From assembly GCF_020966775.1 (NCBI RefSeq), contig NZ_JAJKFV010000029.1:1047001-1111000 (forward strand): DNA of 64,000 nt, read 5' to 3'. Of the stretch, positions 62,001-64,000 are shown piece by piece. Source of the stretch: Rhodopirellula halodulae. GTDB taxonomy: Bacteria; Planctomycetota; Planctomycetia; Pirellulales; Pirellulaceae. Below the pieces are notes generated by a model. It saw nothing but the letters and a program-made list of their open reading frames with translations. It was not told the origin of the DNA and did no database searches. How positions within the stretch are numbered: position 1 is the first letter of the stretch; each line of letters opens with the position of its first letter. A program made the translations under genes and the position numbers.

Positions 62001-63602
62001 TGCCGCGACGCCATCGGGCTGTTCAAACAAATCACCGATGCCGATCACATTCCCGATGCCACGCAAGGCTTCGACAAACCAGCTCGGGCGAGAATCGGGC
62101 GACAACCCATAGCCATCGAACCACGGTTCACCCGCGTCCATCACCAACACGCCACGTGTCGGATCTTTTTCGTTGACTCGATACAGGCTATACGGAGTGC
62201 CTTCACCCGCACCCGTGTCGGCAGTCAGCACGACGGCTTGCAAGTCACCCGTGACGATCTGCAGACCGCTGTCTTCGGTCTCGACAAACTGGATGCCCAT
62301 GCGTTTGGAATACAGGTCCAGGACTTCGCGCGCACGTTCCTTTTGAGCTTCCGTGATCGCGTTGGAAAGCTTTTGCCCTTGAGTGCCCGTGCCGTACAAC
62401 TCCGCGAAGTTGTAAGGGTAGACGTTGATGCCTGTCGTGGTGTCGACTTGCTGCGTCAGTTGCCCTTCTCGGCGGTATTCACGCAGACCGGCGGCATCGT
62501 AAGCACCGGGCCAATCGGGAATGACGTCTTTGGCGGATCGAATCAATCCACCGTCGACCAACACACTTTGAGACGCGTTGCCAAACGTCGTTCCAAGTGA
62601 CTGCGCATTGCTGAATGTATCGGGCAATTCGCTCGCGGTGATTTCGCTGGGTGCCGCTGGAATCGCGTCCCCGCGTCCGATTCGCAAACGGAACGTGCCG
62701 CTTCCGCTATTGGATTGTGGGCCTTGCAAGACATCCGTTCCGGAAACCACATCGGGCAGTTCCGAAAGATCGCTGTCAAAAGTCAACGTCGCACGATTCA
62801 GCGCTGGGTCGTACTCGACCAGAGTCGGGACGTAGACCGGATCGTCAGTGTTCTCCACCGTGTCATTGGTGAAGATCAACTTGTAGTAGTCAGGATTGAC
62901 AACGGGCAGTTGCACGGCGTCCGTCGATCGGACGATGCCCGCGTTCAGGTTCGACAACGGGTCATCGTTGAAATAGACGTGCACCTCATCGCGAGCCTGC
63001 ACACGCGTGTTGCCATTGAGCGACACGGGCTGCGGCACGACGGCGACGACCTTGGGACCGACTTCGATTTCAAAGTCGATGTTGACCGCGGGACGCTGTG
63101 GATCGTCCGGTTGAGCTGGCGTGACCGCTTCGCCCGATTCATTTCGCAACGCGACCACACCGTTGGTCGTGTCGTCGTAACCCGAGATCACAATGCGGTA
63201 GCGATCGTCGGACAGTGTTTCTGCAAAGCGTGCAACAACGACTCGGCCGCCGGTTTGGTCTCCCTCAAAACCTAAGAAACCGGGCTGAATCGGATTGTTG
63301 AAATCTTCGCTGTCGAACGTGCCGTCACCCCCGGCGGCAACAAAACGAATGCCGTCCAAAGTGCTGCCGTCGACTTGCGAACCACCGTCGAAACGGAACG
63401 TCAACTCAGACGGGGCGACGGACAGAACATTGTTGTCGTTCAGGTCAAATTGAGATCCGGTGTTGGCCGCCACGCTGACCAATCGGGGCCCACTGACAAT
63501 TTCCGCTGCGAGCAATTCGCGTCGTTCGAGTGTTTGGTGGTGCAAACGGCGAGGTTGCGTCGAAGAACTGCCGCGTCGGCGAAGATTTCGTCGTTGGGTC
63601 AT
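41016..63602 (-). CDS. giant extracellular multidomain protein (tandem-95/cadherin-like, dockerin-ended)
   Basis: 7,528 residues. The ATG at 63602 is preferred; the frame opens 31 codons earlier but crosses a perfect hairpin. The N-terminus has MTQRRNLRRR and, at about 24-33, LERRELLAAE, a motif typical of giant secreted planctomycete proteins. In order: a degenerate matrixin-like region (514-524), PPC-like domains, right-handed beta-helix stretches, two FN3-like repeats, further PPC-like domains, a jelly-roll-like domain, Big_5-like and GEVED domains, many VNDAP-type tandem-95/cadherin-like repeats, and a dockerin pair at about 7,340-7,428. About 16 copies of an unclassified 80-100 aa module interrupt several hosts. 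It is probably cell-surface or matrix-located; no enzymatic domain is convincingly intact. Confidence 0.9.
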   Translation of the reverse strand: MTQRRNLRRRGSSSTQPRRLHHQTLERRELLAAEIVSGPRLVSVAANTGSQFDLNDNNVLSVAPSELTFRFDGGSQVDGSTLDGIRFVAAGGDGTFDSEDFNNPIQPGFLGFEGDQTGGRVVVARFAETLSDDRYRIVISGYDDTTNGVVALRNESGEAVTPAQPDDPQRPAVNIDFEIEVGPKVVAVVPQPVSLNGNTRVQARDEVHVYFNDDPLSNLNAGIVRSTDAVQLPVVNPDYYKLIFTNDTVENTDDPVYVPTLVEYDPALNRATLTFDSDLSELPDVVSGTDVLQGPQSNSGSGTFRLRIGRGDAIPAAPSEITASELPDTFSNAQSLGTTFGNASQSVLVDGGLIRSAKDVIPDWPGAYDAAGLREYRREGQLTQQVDTTTGINVYPYNFAELYGTGTQGQKLSNAITEAQKERAREVLDLYSKRMGIQFVETEDSGLQIVTGDLQAVVLTADTGAGEGTPYSLYRVNEKDPTRGVLVMDAGEPWFDGYGLSPDSRPSWFVEALRGIGNVIGIGDLFEQPDGVAAGGSSPDEPNSVGFTDFSGNAFPNLPTEPEFLSQSDITLGQALHRPESDDVDFYSFNVTEEGRITAETFAQRLDDSSLLDTLIQLYRVVPASGSNPTSYELVASNDDFFSNDSLVSVDVAAGDYVLGISSTGNDSYNGEVEGSALGGRTEGAYQLRVTFKPDSDNTITDTAGSRLDGDADDVEGGEFNFWFRTAREVSAANEPRVIYVLKDADGDDTNDGSFAAPVRTVDRAFELSEPGDIVRLLPSAGADNMISTVGDNPAYEIGRGGTGDRALDDGDVFEVPQGVTVMIDAGAILKLRTAKISVGSESVDEDRSLAALQVLGTPILVDSDGIAKDAGEVFFTSFDDPTIGIDNNPLPTVPSTGHWAGIEFRNDFDFAEGRPVWETEGIFLDYVSHANMQYGGGKIDTNAPVVTPLQMRESRPTLIYNTIMNSADAAMSADPDSFRETNFHSPRYQSVASFTSDYGRVGPEIAGNTLINNTINGLFVRVDTPAAGELQPMSVSGRFDDHDIVHAISEVLTIEGNPGGPVLLEERPDVLSVTVQTSTAGGSLADGTYDYVMTYVTKEGDESLASLATRSVASTTGAVRLSNLPSAPAEFAGRNLYRLDLSAPAGVVRYELVTQLDRRATFYVDDGTTRGGILNSEQTPDLSGIAISTFAGPVGTSELQENRAYDYRMTYVDAYGGESKASEASTMQVVARNDGIFLNNLPPTAEGFVGRNLYRSSPDTGEYILVARLMLDETSFVDQGIVDFAATSLLGEKLGNDINGGTKLLPQYDARLSIDPGIIVKSELARIEATFGADFYAEGNDGNKVIFTSRSDDTYGAGGTFDSNNNGPSVGAPGDWGGLVFRQDTTASLDFAEIRYGGGTSPIEGGFTEFNALEILQADVRVTNSTFTRNADGFANTSTREGRGFNDESVIFVRGSQPIILNNVIADNEGAAISINPDALNFDDVLDMGRSTGPSDIIATDLDNQGPLIAGNLLDLNELNGLRVRSEIITTDSVWDDTDIVHVVEGSVVSMTNHFYGGLQLKSDVGQSLVVKFGPNGTLIGSGRPLDIEDRIGGTLQVLGTPGNPVVLTSINDVTVGAGYTPDGRALLQTAANATDPAAGDWQGLQLLPYINDRNVAYVLENERAIASDITVNSTPDDAQVVGDLARDEYAGDENERLGFNIRGTLATPQDQDVFRFTATGGTELFIDIDETSFGLDTVVELINVNEDVVASSNDSFSELSDAEVSTTDQSKLYVNPNLPNGVSVDDVRPLFRTGNGFVESPNSLDAGFRVVLPGDTQRDNTYFVRVRTLNQKTEGQYELSLRLRETDETAGSTVQLADIRYATDAIAVSGAPLHSPLVGDVGEAVRYIDPTPANRNSGDERTIETENNRLGFNTGSAQTVGNLLTSDRGALVITGEIGNIDSTNLDVQIEDVDVYRVDLVAQQISPDVFDSENRFVTATFDIDYADALGRVNTSIAVYNAAGQLVLHSRDSNIADDQGRPLNGVDMENLDGGSAGVLDAYIGPVELPEGTYYVAVSGEVAVPQALDQFFNPNTSSPLTRLMPINSVRRIAEDSLFGTSATVIADRQFESRIFEYAAEAPVVEPVFDESSIVPYSFDDIRLFVSLDGAITGNNNSVLLSVNPFTGKVERLIGQSGQPTGDLAIRRDGELFSYSLGPQSGQENNGNVGNFLNISPFNGAASSAGDDGITFQRNNQAGTDLEGDDNAQLDIHAMAFQPGPAGNSINTSAVSDNERFFLVGERDNNGRFGEIPDELTRNLLYQAVASNGQITSLGSTNTNAHRNFDGTIPYRAFYGTTSPDVEHGVIDTGFIYDTGADGGDITGMAYIPNGALSNDTFLAATDLGGIHTFSPNDTIPAPTDNIELAGYNRVIQTTYYGRVVADPNHTTASFDPFTGESYPQFESLSFGPQSVEGGRLQQTIFAATSDGWLYALELDGQSIRPANVFYNGRSAIQMQFDIGSAVGDFSRTVTGIAFSNLENNPWHVSPDRRLDDGQGLYPDESQTRVRTFGGSTLYYGFEVTGNADDNTIARADGDNLGQIAPGGSQGSIVSKPFNLSEVNAADKPTLYFSYFVDVEGDDDYTPSRAQNDSFRVFGSGDDGEWKLLATNNNYRELADADEYDYFNETGVIVQELFDDGNDWRQARVDVSSLAGNENVQIRFDFSTAGSMRTHFGSINVSGTAGKNLEDGEVISFQGADSFVDFQVAFQDPELQQIFFNLDDFNSRYNFQYETILGRDVVFPSGADLEIGDELIVNGPEGPVAITFVAAPSATPKPLNEVVFNVGMSRDEVARTVVASVDSLLAPYFDGNGRVSFRAASSVLVDGNIAAGQATPVEIEANLSRMIVPTATTFEVGEQIEVTGPDNLVTTLVYTNVDNSVAPATFFPGEVFVAPTDTKADIAEKILEQLPRNTQAYVTSTGDLVFANDATTLDFVPAPTNITVAQEVANEARIEVTIPAGASIANNEQLTFVDPDGFSYTVQFVDSDAPDVVGDGFIPFSDDNAGTAGSTLARRIFEDLPARFSAVVNGNVLSIAGTSVTSNNGGTSVTTNAVTDTSLIWDIDLPTGDLLHHGEEINLFANFGFGTTVTLVREGLSVPNPGDILVYFNSTSTATEVATDIVRALNEQSNNFQAYLDQDDDGFRLAGNINFVFLTSSTTVTSFVQTDIQTYSVPITLPKGSEIVPGESFTVFRKDDPFTLNEQSYTFVTTPPASPTEIFYDVNDTAEELAQRVVSALDPELQPIIVNNREVHLLNAKSVELSNANSLVVSYESSVDPDINSPFDTRPTPILVSVDQTGDEVALQLRKAFAEGFGRIASAATGFNQIASADQYPIYGGDTLRLYDAIALDIGSYGLSQPEGLGGILGPGAIAMPGDEFGLSASSGYATSQIRTAGADDNQVEGVYIDDIIIGLAERGEMVINAPVGNTNYVFDPSFLPDSHPQAEQPERQNETLVGPYSLEIRTADEYGVPQDYDPINLELNEDFGLGRSFDSNDRLVDGAVTLIAPAGNTLIDVGTSLDSTVTESDTFVLDDGTYQLTFEFDSILDTNGVETGHVRVPFDPSSTDPAAVARAIRNAINSPQVQNVLNITAANADGAEQGASNSTRVELFGDAISVNPSGGRFIKMDLVAEETHGSNATSRRIAIVDHDEDTVEYVNFGDQTAQSSVTGFVNGDVDTFVGVGKIGDAVNVGVSDGNVVDDLTILSSNPLLDYDSVRIYLSANQSVDIDVDTLGFTKAGDTLGLPVISVLASGQDFDLNANLVRSSSFLPSTAPGETLGGAFLTFTAPTNGFYDVVISSNALFGGGPVSEIDKQFGEYQLTIRPNAAASARIPDRDVLMVDYQFGTTDVNRTDDQGQIIISSNIISDSSNYGISATLGDRGQGNTSNGVTQDTLPGSARLLRNENPTGLVPGAVIINNVVSNSGTGGILFGGGTFDDGESPAPNLFGRIVNNTVVNQGSGDGITVNGRANPTLLNNVISGFDVGIQVDTVTSGNTVVGGNAFHENNTDSTLPIASSSIVIPDGTALFQDPSRSIFIPVENSPIIDSSFASLPDRNNFFNTVKNPVGIAASPIIAPSFDAYGQPRVDGQSNSSGGVGANVFIDRGALDRADDGRPVALLINPFDADGVEAASQNVNSGDTDPGSSFVRLTNPTQTVEFFEIQLVDPSGTGPDPETITVDSVLLTENGRRLLPDQDFTFGYSANSRTIRLTPLAGLWRQDAVYEITLNNQPRISFDAVSGDQIADGDQVTVVDSAGRETVFEFESGTSITVPQTSMLRILDVTTGFQDRDVFTITAPDGSSQSFEINLTGSTAAGNVAIELAGAGNIADIRDRILAAINSVQAGLDLAPRAIGFDSIQLGVLSGHTVTLGTGFSGMELVGTNAGVESGQSFTYTSNGTTVEFVFDDSNSFVETDTMRQVPISRTDTPDEIAQSIVNAVGGVALGLDAAQATGEGSVLLGGLTSDVLDITNSQLSRDGAPGVTASLSLTVPNGRTGSDVDGTTFSLDVGGVATTFRFTTDASMTSADRLILITAGDDAATLAGKIAAVIGAVYPDELSPNVDGTSIQLNEASAMVALGETRTVTTITTGTSGLTQSGISGGAVPVDFLPSANFSEASVAATLQRTILNANLGLEIFAPGGGTLLIDGANSVSAQFTGDGVVNANGLSIPAVSDIAGNPVRETRINDETRFTIIMPEVRFDFGDAPASYGTLLESPLNSSIPGNGARHAVVNDGSSIQLGASIDTEADGTPSNSATNDVIGDDVTIPISASTASAAVSITLGTDIIDIEITAMPTVRDTIELVVGTETFTFELLDAATNPSPGNIPVLFNTNNTLREIEIALLTAIRPQLDFTGGGVDALTHPTNAEGIRVRAIDDEDGVSIVRFDDGLNFYRVFGEPGAGGQVLTSLNADQVLGFLNPFDEAGTDIAVDVVGGGLLNGWIDFDRSGTFDEDEHVLSNVPVTTGTNIVNVTTPLSVGTLPFDTWARFRVNDAGNLGPDGVAIGGEVEDYLVSVLPIPLPEPEPRSYTAFEDATLSVDASQGLISPANRAGQLLPVRYFVVDEPSNGTLVVDTDADDDLNGSFRYIPNPDFYGVDTFTYRLSTQQNLGNIDCDVDPGDPPVCGTVTINVVPENDAPGATDQSFVMVEATATNGGDPLTIPASDLIRGAVADADAQFNPGSDTDVQDENNQTIFVHSITAGGVTINKDNRFAVAPTPEGGTLTALFNPTNEWITEITYTPAEDFNSDNGTVAGGLSVDAFTFTLIDNGISQLPADLETNLNNSLTQPERDVLGIGNGVRDQFDAISPISQPAVARIRVTPQNDAPVLAEDYVGLTDANGDPNTDYTSFFGGAVPTPTEDTLLVFPTAYLTRNDMAGPVGADDENNGANGNDAPVMVTSVSLVDPTQGTLTLDTNTNEISFLPAPNVYGEIEFTYTAIDSGVNEDTSVGDVSDDTDRGNRTPAGIAITQSATIFVEPVNDAPVAYDRFASTVEDTALTLSDVQILSGVNVTPSAIVATTAGVTMADADQLREGETLILTAANGRRVVIEFNSTGTPSIGTDRVVQFTDGETADVLASRLELTLRSVGFGGTLNGDSVTFEDAGQLAFVAGQNAVVVDSAAGRVTVPEGRLIQDGEVVTLTDSTGTPSRFVFTKTGSVLINNGIAVSISDSDTAEEVANALSDAMLQAGFGAVETAGTQQEFRIRMDNVAQLSVNRAGTGLVPDGSDVIIPAGSGIQSGDALIVELTDGTTVVAEFRTGTTLSDPNAVLVQYTASDSRAQISAALEAALTSRGVTATPVTLTSWQVDLVDITSVDVTGTAITFNGTDIVLPVIGDLVSGQSFSLTDENNVVRRIELNTTGNLSAGNDAVVQYDPAGSIDDVATDLAAVLRSLDIGAFANGNMVTLRTSDTLSRSLSPTSITLNGTNILVPAGDRLIDGERFTISDVAGVVHVVEFSLSGQPSAGADVIVPFTVGDSADTVATTLQEQLRAQGVAALADTGALGTPSGQSLVSLQLISAIRMGELADASGMFDNRLGAPFNENEQSLRIISFSTPNGNAININSVPAGATTATIDSDAGGAYTFTVETVQVNGQDRRYFSGVTFDPAENYNSELPFASRELLLYTIEDDAFTRIDSPAQTRQDVGDIRQSIAAGTITITVDPVNDPPVFNNDLNTVDVLERDDLSTTTVPGFLTEIFSATSTASDELLAQIVTGFEVRLVADPNGVLNGLPVVNYVGGETEASLTVAPNPDKVGQATFELYPVESGIAPSQIPATTFTVNVRPVNDAPRIRDGLTGDSVPNDPDEAYAISGITDTDGDGFNDQAVIQYTLREDNTQPTGSSDPANAVTTGNYFIPLSRAIPEALVQVGSYQRIGLLDIYTVGADNEAQSLNVGFPIGGPQQLELFDFPDRTALGGTLTPRFEGNQLIGLNYTPPVDFNNTVDPSNPFDSFEFEVRDDFPGDGETYSTDTGTLIQDRRRSTSIVQLNLNPVNDRPQFVANTLQYEVAEDGAPQRINNFAVGIAAGPPLSAFDEVDFINGQEVQFTVKTLSFLDDELQDFFIQGPEISNTGVLTFQPQADVFGTFEFEVVLTEILPGSNEQENSTRGDLRSSLPVTLTIDVQPVNDRPTIKDEFSTAGSNPLNFSLSEDGTFDVLVTGDGTSPGLLDVFDVGPDNEAADNTPGGNQSLSLTTPTPVTTAEGGTLTPIRENGEITRFQYTPRANFVGTDSFIYTVTDDGVTVPVGNNGVPIDEPRIASGTVTFEVFAVNDAPQFSGAGDVTSDEDQNDGGGNGSVVIENWATNVQAGPPGANDEIGDGNGQPLRFEIIQTSNNPELFVSPPTASIDADGNATLMYTTAENLNGSATFTVQLFDEGPNDSGNGDINASTIRTFTITVDPVNDAPTFTAGPTVQVQEDRGPFTTQWATNISPGPIDESTQSVTFEVTTVNPEDADLFTETGQPQISPNGILSFTPASNANGQVDLQVVARDSEGLAGAPVTLRINIQPVNDFPAPAPDFFSTNEDTIRVISAAELLANDADVDLNDANPDELQIVMNSPQFSLRGALVTYDPVTQTITYDPTVSAELQALTPNSAPLNDSFAYAVADRAGAAATPIRTSNSVLVSASVSGVNDGPVTEPDVPTLQSPGSTVIRVLDNDVDVDGSINPASLTVTKQPAFGSVTIDPNAGTITYTPFTNFPGNDEFRYIVADDQGTFSAEETVTISPNAAPAGTDTVRTGFLNESIIINIANNFEDADGLDFSSVQIERQPLAGEIQNVGDGTLRYIPATGYTGRDTFDYSIADQEGRRSGLATVTLQVVTSRLQNPDLNTDVNDDGQVSALDALLIINHLNRFSSFPADYTPTVSEDLVVTQGDNGRPDASQPGRYYDVSGDLRISSLDALQVINELNRRDASGNGEPAGESIVATSAASTVTAQTGLSTSTGSDPAAGEPLFEILSENEKLVSGANSNLGDDVLNSIATANSDGEGSESSGEDRGKDLQSAVDAAMAKLL
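41320..41585 (-). other. dockerin type I-like calcium-binding pair within the giant protein
   Basis: Two F-hand-type segments: DVNDDGQVSALDALLIINHL and, about 60 residues later, DVSGDLRISSLDALQVINEL. The first has the full D-x-N-D-D-G-x(4)-D calcium loop; in the second, one position (Leu for Gly) is altered. Dockerins bind cohesins in cellulosomes; in planctomycetes such terminal pairs may anchor surface proteins. The last 100 residues after them are Ser/Glu-rich. Confidence 0.85.
45480..46985 (-). repeat. module block D: five copies of an ~90-aa unclassified module
   Basis: Five consecutive copies at about 46985-46680, 46670-46385, 46365-46085, 46060-45785 and 45765-45480. Each has the pattern I(P)xGxxIxDGexxxLxD, a V-rich strand with xFxxTG, (V)xxxDSADxVAxxLxxAL, and a final strand followed by a Gly-rich turn; examples are RLIQDGEVVTLTD, GIQSGDALIVEL, DLVSGQSFSLTD and RLIDGERFTISD. 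They sit within one tandem-95 type repeat. Confidence 0.7.
48475..49440 (-). other. GEVED-type domain interrupted by an inserted module
   Basis: The domain begins with FDFGDAPASYGTLL and NGARH, and ends with GWIDFDRSGTFDEDE, FRVNDAG and GGEVEDYLV, the GEVED hallmark. Between the D-rich GDDVT segment and DDEDGVSI, normally adjacent, lies one inserted module (about 49165-48900, PTVRDTIELVVGTETFTFEL). Confidence 0.7.
49790..50830 (-). repeat. module block C: four module copies within a Big_5-like domain
   Basis: Copies include DQIADGDQVTVVDSAGRETV and VTTGFQDRDVFTITAPDGSS (50830-50410), GVESGQSFTYTSNGTTVEF (50370-50110), and GSDVDGTTFSLDVGGVATTF (50060-49790). They sit between VYEITLNN at 50830 and DIAGNPVRETRINDETRFTI at about 49520-49430, the two ends of a Big_5-like domain. 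Confidence 0.65.
52690..53005 (-). repeat. single module copy in a PPC-like region
   Basis: One copy, TESDTFVLDDGTYQLTFEFDS … VRVPFDPSSTDPAAVARAIRNAI, within the region between the EIRTADEYG strand and a PPC-like domain. It is more divergent than the others. Confidence 0.5.
53700..55285 (-). repeat. module block A: five module copies within a jelly-roll-like domain
   Basis: Copies at about 55285-55020, 54980-54690, 54645-54390, 54320-54030 and 53990-53700; openings are VVFPSGADLEIGDELIVNG, TFEVGEQIEVTGPD, IPAGASIANNEQLTFVDPDG, LPTGDLLHHGEEINLF and LPKGSEIVPGESFTVF. They lie between VQIRFDFSTAG (about 55525) and YIDDIIIGLAERGEMV (about 53300), which look like the two halves of one jelly-roll domain. 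Confidence 0.65.
59740..60400 (-). repeat. two FN3-like ~110-aa repeats in the giant protein
   Basis: Two similar units share DYVMTYV/DYRMTYV, GDESLAS/GGESKAS, LSNLP/LNNLP, GRNLYR (both) and a final YVDDG/FVDQG. They lie between beta-helix stretches and resemble fibronectin type III folds. They are distinct from the insertion modules. Confidence 0.65.
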
Positions 63603-63658
63603 GGGTGACCGATGCCTTGCAGAATATGAATCAAAAACGGGAGGGAATAATGGGGCCG

Positions 63659-63687
63659 ACGTCGGGAACGAAAAACGTTCCCGACGT
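63659..63687. other. perfect 12-bp hairpin upstream of the giant gene
   Basis: ACGTCGGGAACG, loop AAAAA, CGTTCCCGACGT: a flawless 12-base stem between the stop of the upstream gene (63701) and the giant gene ATG (63602). There is no U-tract on either strand, so it may be a transcript-stabilising or attenuating element rather than a classical terminator. Confidence 0.85.
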
Positions 63688-63700
63688 GGATTCATTGATA

Positions 63701-64000
63701 TTAGTTGTGATCGTTCTCGTCCGAGAACAAGTCGATCAAGGCGGAGTCAATGGCTCCACCCAAGTCGGCGGTCGAATCCGAAAGAGACGATTCTAAATCG
63801 TCCGCCAACTCGTTTGCCAACAAATCGGTGCGTTGAGACTGAGTGGAATCGATCTCGAAGCCTACGGAGAGCAGACTGTCCAGCGAATCTTCCGTGGACA
63901 TCATCCATTCACCCGCTGCCTGACGGTCGCTGGTGTTGGTCGATGAAACCGGGACTTCGTTGGTGGCTCCCACAGCAACAGAGGCTGCAGAAGCGAGCGT
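63701..64000 (-). CDS. C-terminal fragment of a protein that enters from beyond the window
   Basis: The frame stays open to the right edge and ends with TAA at 63701, so at least 99 residues are visible. It is acidic and Ser/Asp/Leu-rich, with amphipathic segments such as TEDSLDSLLSVGFEID, LLANELADDLESSL and IDSALIDLFSDEN. A GTG at 63973 could be read as a start, but the open frame before it makes a C-terminal tail more likely. The Ser/Glu/Asp-rich tail style resembles the end of the giant protein (QSAVDAAMAKLL after the dockerins), so a second giant surface protein upstream is possible. Confidence 0.65.
   Translation of the reverse strand, partial: TLASAASVAVGATNEVPVSSTNTSDRQAAGEWMMSTEDSLDSLLSVGFEIDSTQSQRTDLLANELADDLESSLSDSTADLGGAIDSALIDLFSDENDHN

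Noticed and set aside
60372-62600. Plus-strand open frame of 742 codons
   Set aside because: Also antisense to the giant gene, with the same low-complexity composition and no family motif.
63603-63695. Upstream ATG for the giant gene at 63695
   Set aside because: It would place the start before the 12-base hairpin and add an odd extension ahead of MTQRRNLRRR…LERRELLA, which is the normal N-terminal form of such proteins.
1-64000. tRNA, rRNA, CRISPR or insertion sequence
   Set aside because: None of the cloverleaf, conserved rRNA, regularly spaced repeat or transposase signals were recognised. The repeats seen are short and local.

Overview
The window looks like a chromosomal segment of a planctomycete of the Pirellulaceae, most probably Rhodopirellula or a close relative. 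The evidence is a cluster of lineage hallmarks: giant secreted proteins opening with a short LERRELLA-type N-terminal motif and closing with a dockerin pair, a PVC-type haem-binding dehydrogenase (CxxCH), many large signal-peptide proteins of unknown function, and moderately high GC. The assignment rests on recognised families, not on a database search. No rRNA, tRNA, insertion sequence, prophage or CRISPR array was seen.

Region 1 (1-4688, minus strand) is a compact metabolic block read right to left: a NifS/NadS-like cysteine desulfurase, quinolinate synthase (nadA), a DUF423 membrane protein, aspartate carbamoyltransferase (pyrB) and the start of a dihydroorotase-like gene lacking the HxH zinc motif. 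Two junctions are ATGA overlaps. Region 2 (4688-20075, minus) holds two very large envelope proteins (about 1,398 and 3,516 aa), tightly coupled to each other and to the desulfurase; the larger fuses two ectodomains to a complete PVC-type cytochrome c dehydrogenase. A small membrane protein lies upstream.

Region 3 (20273-29857, mostly plus) carries a PhoR-like sensor kinase, a CtpA-type S41 protease, a small secreted HMA-like protein, a double CbiX chelatase, a Tat-exported sugar isomerase-like protein, two paralogous DUF3299-like proteins and peptidase T, with one hypothetical gene on the minus strand. Region 4 (29877-37433, minus) is a likely envelope-stress operon: an NPCBM-like protein, one catalytically intact HtrA-type protease, two HtrA-like pseudoproteases that lost their active sites, and a lipase-like hydrolase. 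A zinc-ribbon gene diverges from it. Region 5 (38187-40845, minus) is proA followed by an isolated fliM.

Region 6 (41016-63602, minus) is one 22.6 kb gene for a 7,528-aa extracellular protein, bounded by a good terminator downstream and a perfect hairpin upstream. It contains PPC-like, beta-helix, jelly-roll, Big_5-like, GEVED and tandem-95/cadherin-like regions and a C-terminal dockerin pair. Its most striking property, and the main discovery candidate here, is a family of about 16 divergent copies of a roughly 80-100 aa module that repeatedly interrupts these host domains from inside. The right edge holds the C-terminus of another protein, possibly a second giant surface protein.
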